Part shown: in pieces, positions 1-5,790 of the stretch
Position numbering within the stretch: the stretch's first letter is position 1
Layout of the letters: each line of letters opens with the position of its first letter
Assembly (NCBI RefSeq): GCF_002149035.1
Contig: NZ_NGFP01000080.1
Span: 1 to 33,838 of the forward strand
Source: Streptosporangium minutum
GTDB taxonomy: Bacteria; Actinomycetota; Actinomycetes; Streptosporangiales; Streptosporangiaceae
Length of the DNA stretch: 33,838 bases
Reading direction: 5' to 3'
Notes under the pieces: generated by a model
What the model saw: the letters and a program-made list of their open reading frames with translations, nothing else
What the model was told of the DNA's origin: nothing
The model's database searches: none
Made by a program: the position numbers and the translations under genes

Positions 1-320
1 GCACTGGGGCCGGGGCGGGCGCCGACGAACAGCCGGGCGGCGTCGCGGTGAGCGTTGAGCATGCGCCGCTGATCGCGCATGCGTTCGGCGAGCCAATCCC
101 GCCAGGACTCGCCCTCGGCCAGCGGGCGCAAGGGGATCTCTCTGGTCAGCGCGTCGGCCATCTCGTTGAGCAGTTCCTGCTTGTTGGCGAAGTGCCAGTA
201 GAGCGCGGGCGCCTGCACATCCAGCTTGCCTGCCAGACGGCGCAGGGTCAGCTGGTCCAGGCCGACCTCGTCCAGCAGGTGCAGCGCGGCGGCGACGACC
301 GTACTGCGGTCGATTTTCAT
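1..320 (-). CDS. TetR-family transcriptional repressor (N-terminal part, cut by window edge)
   Basis: The visible 106 residues start at ATG 320 and run off the left edge. Residues 1-50 form the TetR helix-turn-helix (LTLRRLAGKLDVQAPALYWHF), close to the Tn10 TetR class, and EGESW, HRD and ARP motifs of the TetR core follow. Aligned by eye to TetR(B), the tetracycline-contacting His64, Asn82 and His100 fall on Ile62, Arg80 and Phe98, while Arg104-Pro105 are kept (Arg102-Pro103). The fold is therefore TetR-like, but the ligand is probably not tetracycline itself. It is divergent from the flavin monooxygenase at 390 and probably represses that gene and itself through the repeated sites at 330-365. 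The ligand is unknown, possibly the substrate of the neighbouring enzyme. Confidence 0.9.
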   Translation of the reverse strand, partial: MKIDRSTVVAAALHLLDEVGLDQLTLRRLAGKLDVQAPALYWHFANKQELLNEMADALTREIPLRPLAEGESWRDWLAERMRDQRRMLNAHRDAARLFVGARPGPS

Positions 321-322
321 GG

Positions 323-350
323 TTGACAGCTTAACAAGGTTCAATACATA
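323..350 (+). promoter_or_regulatory. Sigma70-type promoter of the flavin monooxygenase
   Basis: A TTGACA (323-328) is followed after 16 bp by TACATA (345-350). This is close to consensus and faces the monooxygenase gene. The first operator-like repeat lies between the two hexamers and the second covers the predicted transcription start. The -35 box is only two bases from the start codon of the divergent repressor. Confidence 0.6.
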
Positions 351-365
351 CTTAACGACGTTAAA
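330..365. promoter_or_regulatory. Two TetR operator-like inverted repeats 21 bp apart
   Basis: CTTAACAAGGTTCAA (330-344) and CTTAACGACGTTAAA (351-365) share a TTAAC-N3-GTTnA core. The second contains the perfect palindrome TTAAC-GAC-GTTAA at 352-364. A further CGTTAAG lies at 374-380. Spacing of two helical turns between two sites in a divergent tetR-type promoter matches the tetO1/tetO2 arrangement known for TetR. Binding is inferred. Confidence 0.6.
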
Positions 366-389
366 TATAACAGCGTTAAGGAGACCGAG

Positions 390-2072
390 ATGACCCCCCT
401 CGACGTGCTGATCGTGGGTGCCGGGCCTACCGGGCTGACCCTGGCCTGCGACCTGATCCGCCGCGGCCTCACCTGCAGGATCGTCGAGCAGAGTCGCACC
501 CCCCAGACCGGCTCCCGGGGGTTCACCCTCAAACCCCGCAGCCTGGAGGTCCTCGACGATCTCGGCGCCGTCCACCGCGTCCTGGCCGCCGCCCAGGTGC
601 AGTCCCGGACCCGTTTCCACCTGGGCGAGCCGCTCCTGTTCGACCTGTGGGTGCCGCCCGCAGCGCCCGGCCCGCAGCGTCCCTACCCCAACTCGCTGGC
701 CATTCCCCAGTGGCGGACCGAGGCTGTCATGCGCGAGCGGCTGGCCGAACTGGGCGGCGTGGTCGAGTTCGGCTGCCGGCTGACCGGCTTCCACACCGGC
801 GACGGCCAGGGCGAGGACCCGGGCGACGGCCAGGGCGAGGATCTGGGCGAGGATCTGGGCGAGGACCCGGGGGTGACCGCCACCCTGGAGCGTGACGGCG
901 TCACCGAGACCGTGCGCGCTTCCTACCTGGTCGGTGCGGACGGCGGCCGCAGCACCGTCCGCCGCCGCCTGGGCCTGGCCTTTTCCGGTTCCACCGACGA
1001 CGCCCGCGCCTTGATCGCCGACGTGCACGTCGACGGACCGCGGCACCGCGACGCGGTGCACTTCTGGATGGCCGCCGACGGCCACATCGTGGTGCTGCGG
1101 CCCACCCCCCACGCCCCGACCTGGCAGGTCGTGGCCTCACTGGCCCCCGACGCGGACGGCGCCTGGCCCGAGGCCTCGCTGGAACACCTGCAGCGGGCGG
1201 TGACCGAGCGCACCGGCCGCGGCGACATCCGGCTGACCGACCCGGCTTGGCTGTCGGTCTGGCGCTACAACCTGCGCATGATCGACACCTACCGGGTCGG
1301 CCGGGTGTTCCTGGCCGGCGACGCCGCTCACGTGCACAGCCCGTTCGGCGGGTTCGGCATGAACACCGGCATCCAGGACGCCTACAACCTCGGCTGGAAG
1401 CTCGCCCTGGTCCTGCGGGGCGCGGCCGGCGACGCCCTGCTGGACACCTACCAGACCGAGCGGCTACCCGTCGCCCGCACGATCCTCGCCGAGAGCGACA
1501 GGCGCTTCGCCGCCGCCACCCCGCCCCGCCTGATCCGGCCGTTGCTGCGGGCCGTTCTCAAGCCGTTCTTCGCCCGGCAGCAGATCCGCGACCGAAACGA
1601 CCATCCCACCTACCGCACCAGCCCGCTGAGCCTGGACCTGGCCGATCGCCGCAGCCCGGTCCGTGCCGGCGACGTCGCCCCCGACGGCCCCGTCCGGCTT
1701 GGCGCCGACGCCTCCCGCACCCGGCTGTTCGACCTGTTCCGCGGACCGCACTTCACCGTCCTGACCTTCAGCGCCCAGCACGCCGGCGCGGCCGCGCACA
1801 CCGTCCGCGACCTCGCGGACCACCTGCGCGTCTGTACGGTCATCGCGCCGGGACGGCGGCCGGTCACCGGCGTCACCGTCCTGATCGACACCGAGGGCCG
1901 GATCCGCCGCGCCTACGGCGCCCGCGACAGCACCCTGATCGTCGTGCGACCCGACGGCTACATCGGGCTCATCGCGCACCACCCCGCCGATCACACCCTG
2001 CGCGACTACCTCGCCCAGGCTCACCTGCGCCCCCTCCCCACCGCGCCCTCTCATGCGTCCGCCTCGCGATGA
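390..2072 (+). CDS. FAD-dependent aromatic hydroxylase (class A flavoprotein monooxygenase)
   Basis: A 560-aa class A flavin monooxygenase of the aromatic polyketide/phenol hydroxylase group (PgaE/MtmOIV-like). The family uses NAD(P)H and oxygen to hydroxylate or cleave aromatic rings. Visible are the Rossmann GAGPTG at residues 10-15, the DG motif YLVGADGGRSTVRRRLG at 179-195, and the FAD GD motif around Asp311 (LAGDAAHVHSPFGGFGMN). The C-terminal 130 residues look like the thioredoxin-fold domain of this group. Residues 137-161 are a low-complexity acidic insertion encoded by short tandem repeats. ATG 390 has AAGGAG at 378-383. Divergence from a TetR-type repressor suggests induction by its substrate, either drug inactivation like Rox/TetX enzymes or tailoring of a metabolite; the sequence does not decide. 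Confidence 0.9.
   Translation: MTPLDVLIVGAGPTGLTLACDLIRRGLTCRIVEQSRTPQTGSRGFTLKPRSLEVLDDLGAVHRVLAAAQVQSRTRFHLGEPLLFDLWVPPAAPGPQRPYPNSLAIPQWRTEAVMRERLAELGGVVEFGCRLTGFHTGDGQGEDPGDGQGEDLGEDLGEDPGVTATLERDGVTETVRASYLVGADGGRSTVRRRLGLAFSGSTDDARALIADVHVDGPRHRDAVHFWMAADGHIVVLRPTPHAPTWQVVASLAPDADGAWPEASLEHLQRAVTERTGRGDIRLTDPAWLSVWRYNLRMIDTYRVGRVFLAGDAAHVHSPFGGFGMNTGIQDAYNLGWKLALVLRGAAGDALLDTYQTERLPVARTILAESDRRFAAATPPRLIRPLLRAVLKPFFARQQIRDRNDHPTYRTSPLSLDLADRRSPVRAGDVAPDGPVRLGADASRTRLFDLFRGPHFTVLTFSAQHAGAAAHTVRDLADHLRVCTVIAPGRRPVTGVTVLIDTEGRIRRAYGARDSTLIVVRPDGYIGLIAHHPADHTLRDYLAQAHLRPLPTAPSHASASR
798..869 (+). repeat. In-frame 24-bp/12-bp tandem repeat inside the monooxygenase gene
   Basis: Two 24-bp units encoding GDGQGEDP and GDGQGEDL (798-821, 822-845) are followed by two 12-bp units encoding GEDL and GEDP (846-857, 858-869). 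The repeat adds a Gly/Asp/Glu-rich loop between the substrate-domain strands and keeps the frame, as expected from slippage or unequal recombination. Confidence 0.9.
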
Positions 2073-2092
2073 GGGACCGGCCCCGGGCCGTC

Positions 2093-2113
2093 GGGCCGGC
2101 TCTGAGCCGGTCT
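2093..2113. terminator. Possible bidirectional terminator hairpin
   Basis: CCGGCT (2096-2101) pairs with AGCCGG (2105-2110) across a 3-nt loop, extendable by weaker outer pairs. It lies in the 131-bp gap between the convergent monooxygenase and MerR genes. There is no U tract, so assignment rests on position and stem only. Confidence 0.35.
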
Positions 2114-2203
2114 CACACCCGTCGAGATCCGACAGCGCGCAAGCCTTCCCCCTCGGCCCGGCCCCGGCGCTCTTCGACACGTCACCGCTGAGAGCGGATC
2201 GGA

Positions 2204-3163
2204 TCAGCTGAGCCGGACGGCCTCGCGAGCGGGCGCCTGGGCACGCAGGGCCTGGACGAACCAGTCGAACACCGGCGCCAGGCTCTCCGGGGCCGGCCAG
2301 CCGTTGACCACTGCGAGCAGCTGGAGGTACTGATCCCTGCGGGGGTCGTTCGCGGTCTCCAGCCGGGCCAGCAGCCGGTGCCGGAGGCCGGCGTCGTCGG
2401 GGCAGCCGAAGACGTGCGCGTACTGGGCCGTGACCGCCGCGACGATCGGACCGGCCTGCGGCGAGGCCGGGTCGACGCCGGCCGCCAGGGCCGGGCCGAC
2501 ATGGTCGCGGACCATCGCGGCGGAGTCGCGGCGCAGGGTCGTGGGGTCGCCCTGGGCGCGCTCGGCCGCGTGCTGCTCAGCCGTACGCCGCATGACGGCG
2601 CGGAAATCCGGGTCCTGGGAGAGCTCGGCCAGCTCCACCCACGCCTCCACCTGCTCGGCCTCGGGGTTGTCGGGCAGTTCGGGGGTCATCGAGCGCCTGA
2701 TCCCCTCGAATCCGGCGTCGGCGCCCGGGTCGCCGAAGGCGGTGTCGAGGAAATCGCCGATCAGCCGCCGGCGTTCGTCCTCGGAGAGCTTTGCGAGCTT
2801 GTGCATGAGATCCATCTCCTCAGGGGTGGACCCGCGCCTGGCGACCGCCGTGAGCACCGCGCGCCGCAGGCGCAGCGTGCGGATCTGCACCGCCAGCGCC
2901 TCGGCGTGCGCCGCGGCGACTTCGGGAAGTGAGACCTCCCGGTCCACGACCCTGCGGATCGTGGGGAGGTCCACTCCCAGCTCTCGCAGCGTCCGCACGA
3001 GGTCCAGGCGCGCGACGGCGTCGATGCCGTAGAGGCGGTAGCCGGCCGGGCTACGGTCGGTCGGCGGCACGATCCCGCGATCGGAGTAGAACCGGATGGC
3101 CTTGACCGTCAGTCCGGTCCGCCGGGCCAGATCACCGATCGAGTGGAGCGTGTCGCCGTCCAT
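2204..3163 (-). CDS. MerR-family transcriptional regulator
   Basis: A 319-aa protein whose residues 6-75 form a MerR winged helix (SIGDLARRTGLTVKAIRFYSDRGIVPPTDRSPAGYRLY). A coiled-coil dimerisation helix follows, then about 200 residues of helical C-terminal domain. That length fits the larger MerR proteins with ligand-binding domains rather than metal sensors, and no clustered cysteines are visible. The start was set at ATG 3163, since the HTH begins five residues later; an in-frame start 22 codons upstream would translate through the palindrome at 3179-3197. No divergent partner is adjacent, so autoregulation is the simplest reading. The effector is unknown. Confidence 0.88.
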   Translation of the reverse strand: MDGDTLHSIGDLARRTGLTVKAIRFYSDRGIVPPTDRSPAGYRLYGIDAVARLDLVRTLRELGVDLPTIRRVVDREVSLPEVAAAHAEALAVQIRTLRLRRAVLTAVARRGSTPEEMDLMHKLAKLSEDERRRLIGDFLDTAFGDPGADAGFEGIRRSMTPELPDNPEAEQVEAWVELAELSQDPDFRAVMRRTAEQHAAERAQGDPTTLRRDSAAMVRDHVGPALAAGVDPASPQAGPIVAAVTAQYAHVFGCPDDAGLRHRLLARLETANDPRRDQYLQLLAVVNGWPAPESLAPVFDWFVQALRAQAPAREAVRLS

Positions 3164-3178
3164 GCCCCTCACCCTCGC

Positions 3179-3197
3179 GTCTCCCCTTACTGGAGAC
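3179..3197 (-). promoter_or_regulatory. Inverted repeat upstream of the MerR gene, probable operator
   Basis: GTCTCC (3179-3184) and GGAGAC (3192-3197) are a perfect 6-bp inverted repeat with a 7-bp spacer, 16 bp before the start codon. On the minus strand it reads as a CTCCAGT-containing element of the kind MerR proteins bind in their own promoters. Binding is inferred. Confidence 0.45.
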
Positions 3198-3298
3198 TCA
3201 AGCCCATCCGCCTGCCTGCGGCAAATCACTCCTCACCCGCGACCGCCGGCCCGGCTGAGCGCTTCCGTGTCCGGCCGAGACCGTGGCGCGGACGCGGG

Positions 3299-4297
3299 TC
3301 ACGACCACGGCGCCGTCGGGTACCACGGGATGATCTCTCGCCGGGCGAGCATCCGCACGTCCCAGTACAGGAAGGTGAACACCCCGGCGACGATCAGGGA
3401 CGATGCCGTCAGGACCGCGATCCGGCTCGGCTTGGCCGTCAGCCACCGCTGCAACCGGCTGCCCGCGACGGACGACAGGATCAGGAACAGCACCGTCATG
3501 ATGACGATGTTGCCGAGCGACTGCAGGACGAAGGCCGCCGCGCCGTACAGGGGGTTGCCGCTCTCGGCCGCGTCCCGGAACATCTGCCTGAACAGCGCGA
3601 ACGGCCGTCCGATCAGGAACCCGCCGATCAGCGCGCCCATGAACACCATCGGCGCGTTGGGGAAGCGCCGGGAGATGCGGGCGAACGGGTCACGCACCAC
3701 GCCGAGCGCGGCCAGCCCCATGTAGAGCATCGCCAGCCCGATCAGGCCGTAGACCACCATCGACTGGATGCCGCGCGGCGAGAGCGTTCCGGGCGTGTTC
3801 TGCGCGGTGGAGAACTGCGGCATGCTCGTACCCACGAACCCGACGATCGCGCCGTAGACGGCCGACACGGTGATCATGCCGATCGACAGCCAGCCCAGCG
3901 GCTTCAACGCGTGGGCCAGGCGGCCCCACCGGCTGCCGACGTTGCCCAGCAGGGGGGCCACCGCGCCGAACGCGGCGATGTTGCAGGCCGTGAACGAGCC
4001 GGCGAGCCCGCTGACGAACGCGAACGCGATACCGGCGGCGATACCGGCGATCGGCGTCTCCTTCGCGTCGTGCCCGAGCAGCGTGTTGGCGACGTTGTCG
4101 CCGATCGTCTGATCGACGAACTCGGCCGACCAGACGATGGTCAGCAGGAAGCCCACCAGACCGCTGACCAAGATGATCAGTCCGCGTCTGCGGGGGAACC
4201 ACCCGTTGACGAAGACGGACGTGGCCACCGGCGCGGCCCGCACCCCTGCGCGGCCGGGCGTTTCGGATGGGACCTGCACGGTGTGGTCTTGCGTCAT
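3299..4297 (-). CDS. Polytopic membrane protein, possibly CcdA/DsbD-like
   Basis: A 332-aa integral membrane protein with about six or seven hydrophobic segments from residue 28 on (GLIILVSGLVGFLLTIVW, GIAAGIAFAFVSGLAGSFTACNIAAFGAVAPLL, ALKPLGWLSIGMITVSAVYGAIVGFV and later ones). The segment with GSFTACN resembles the first cysteine-containing helix of CcdA/DsbD thiol-disulfide transporters, and GRPFALFRQMF plus NPLYGAAAFVLQSLGNI lie near a conserved-looking later helix. I cannot place it firmly in that family. ATG 4297 is chosen because GAGGAG sits six bases upstream; the ATG two codons earlier abuts this ribosome site. It is a single gene with its own upstream AT-rich region. The substrate is unknown. 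Confidence 0.8.
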   Translation of the reverse strand: MTQDHTVQVPSETPGRAGVRAAPVATSVFVNGWFPRRRGLIILVSGLVGFLLTIVWSAEFVDQTIGDNVANTLLGHDAKETPIAGIAAGIAFAFVSGLAGSFTACNIAAFGAVAPLLGNVGSRWGRLAHALKPLGWLSIGMITVSAVYGAIVGFVGTSMPQFSTAQNTPGTLSPRGIQSMVVYGLIGLAMLYMGLAALGVVRDPFARISRRFPNAPMVFMGALIGGFLIGRPFALFRQMFRDAAESGNPLYGAAAFVLQSLGNIVIMTVLFLILSSVAGSRLQRWLTAKPSRIAVLTASSLIVAGVFTFLYWDVRMLARREIIPWYPTAPWS

Positions 4298-4386
4298 GGC
4301 CATCTCCTCAAAGGCACGACAACAACCTCGCGAAACGTGGTTTAAACGATCAGAACTGTAGCTCCACATCTCGTACAGGGACAGCC

Positions 4387-4402
4387 TTGACATGATCGTC
4401 AA
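4387..4402 (-). promoter_or_regulatory. 16-bp inverted repeat in the membrane-protein promoter region
   Basis: TTGAC (4387-4391) and GTCAA (4398-4402) flank ATGATC, about 90 bp upstream of the membrane-protein start. It could be an operator or simply contain the minus-strand -35 box. A second TTTTGACGG lies further upstream (around 4450-4460, minus strand). Confidence 0.35.
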
Positions 4403-4946
4403 ATACCCACAACATAAGGCGGTGGTCCAGGGGATGTTTCCTCCGAATTTCGCTACCGTCAAAATAATCGGATGACTCCGCCATTCTGGAGGACCATGCC
4501 CCACCCCGATATCTCCTTCGCCGCCCGAACGGCGACTACCTGCGGAAAGTCCGATCCTCTGGAGCATGCGGCGGGCCCGCGCATTCCGGCCTGCCATTCT
4601 CGGCGGAGCTGGAGACGCCGCCGCCGCACCCGCGTATGGGCCCGTGACCTCGAAACAGCGCACCGACGTATGGACCCGTGGTTCCGGAACCGCCGGCAGT
4701 CGCAAAGCGGCCGGACATAATCGGCTATTACAAAACTCAATGAAAGGGCGGCGGCTCTCAAACGTCACGCCCCGGACAAGCGCGCCTCACCCGTCCCGCC
4801 CGCCGCCGAGCCCTGGATCGGTCGCCGGCGGGCCTGGCCGGGACACGGCGCCGGACCGGTTCCGGGCCGGCGGGTCGTCGCCACCGGGTGCCGGCCGGGA
4901 CATCCCCCGTCCGCCGGCGGTCTCGCGGAGCATCCGGTGGACCCGT

Positions 4947-5070
4947 CCTGTTCCGCGGGCGGGCGTCCCGACCCCGTCCTGTTCCGCAGGTGGGCGTCCC
5001 GACCCCGTCCTGTTCCGCGGGTGGGCGTCCCGACCCCGTCCTGTTCCGCGGGTGGGCGTCCCGGACCCGA
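4947..5070. repeat. 31-bp tandem repeat, four copies
   Basis: The copies are 4947-4977, 4978-5008, 5009-5039 and 5040-5070, each starting CCTGTTCCGC and containing GGGCGTCCCG. They differ at only a few positions; the last copy diverges at its end. The unit is not a multiple of three and every frame changes from copy to copy, so it is not a protein repeat. No spacers separate the units, so this is a minisatellite-like array and not CRISPR. It ends 77 bp before the DUF4916 gene. Confidence 0.92.
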
Positions 5071-5147
5071 TAGCGCCGGTCACCCGGTCGCCGCGGCTCC
5101 GGAGAGTCATCGCATCTCCGGAGCCGGCCGCGAAGTACGATCAGCCA

Positions 5148-5684
5148 ATGACCGAAATGACCGAAGCCAAGCCCGGCTGGCTTTCCCCCGAAGAGCTGGA
5201 GTCGACGCGCGCACGCATGCCGATCCTGTACGTCGACGCCGTGCCGGTGCGAGTCGACGACACGGGAGCGGTCACGCACGTCGGCCTGCTGCTGCGCATC
5301 GGATCGGCCGGGACGGTCAGCCGCGCCCTCGTCTCCGGTCGCGTGCTCCACCACGAGCGTGTCCGCGACGCGCTCATGCGCCATCTGGAGAAGGACCTCG
5401 GCCCGGTCGCGCTGCCCCACGTGCCGGCCTCCCCGCAGCCGTTCACCATCGCCGAGTACTTCCCGACGCAGGGCGTCACCCCGTACCACGATCCCCGGCA
5501 GCACGCGGTGTCCCTCGCCTACGTCGTCCCGGTCGCGGGTGACTGCCGGCCCCGGCAGGACGCCCTCGACCTGGTCTGGTTCACCCCGCAGGAGGCCGCG
5601 TCACCGATGGTGCAGCAGGAGATGTCCGGCGGCCACGGCGTCCTGCTGAAGCAGGCCCTGGCGCACGTCGGCTGCCTCCCCTGA
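5148..5684 (+). CDS. NUDIX-like DUF4916 family protein
   Basis: A 178-aa protein matching what I know of actinobacterial DUF4916 proteins, annotated as NUDIX-fold hydrolases. Typical stretches are GWLSPEELE near the start, YVDAVPVRVD, ALVSGRVLHHERVRDALMRHLEKDLGP, AEYFPT..VTPYHDPRQHAVSLAYVVP and WFTPQEA. The canonical NUDIX box GX5EX7REUXEEXGU is only partly recognisable (GRVLHHERVRDALMRHLEKDLG), so hydrolase activity is uncertain. ATG 5148 is used; a second in-frame ATG follows at 5157. The open frame extends upstream through the tandem repeat, but that part lacks family similarity. The next gene starts shortly downstream on the same strand, so co-transcription is possible. Confidence 0.85.
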   Translation: MTEMTEAKPGWLSPEELESTRARMPILYVDAVPVRVDDTGAVTHVGLLLRIGSAGTVSRALVSGRVLHHERVRDALMRHLEKDLGPVALPHVPASPQPFTIAEYFPTQGVTPYHDPRQHAVSLAYVVPVAGDCRPRQDALDLVWFTPQEAASPMVQQEMSGGHGVLLKQALAHVGCLP

Positions 5685-5790
5685 GCCCCGGAGGAAAGTG
5701 CCGCCCTCCCGGTCCGCCTCCGGGACGGCGACGCCCGGCGGTACGGCGCGGCATCCGGGACCGCGGCGATTGCCAGCCGACAATCTACGC

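Larger units (their letters stand above)
4298..5147. other. 850-bp non-coding region with AT-rich start and tandem repeat
   Basis: No convincing gene is seen. The part from 4320 to 4480 is markedly AT-richer than its surroundings and holds the inverted repeat TTGAC-N6-GTCAA (4387-4402), which on the minus strand supplies a TTGACG that could be the -35 box of the membrane-protein gene. The part from 4560 to 4940 is GC-rich without recognisable content. A 31-bp tandem repeat fills 4947-5070. Confidence 0.6.

Noticed and set aside
4947..5070. CRISPR-like repeat array
   Set aside because: The 31-bp units are directly abutting with no spacers and no cas genes are nearby.
4566..5147. N-terminal extension of the DUF4916 gene through the tandem repeat
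   Set aside because: The extension is low-complexity, changes frame with each 31-bp unit and shows no family similarity; ATG 5148 begins the conserved part.
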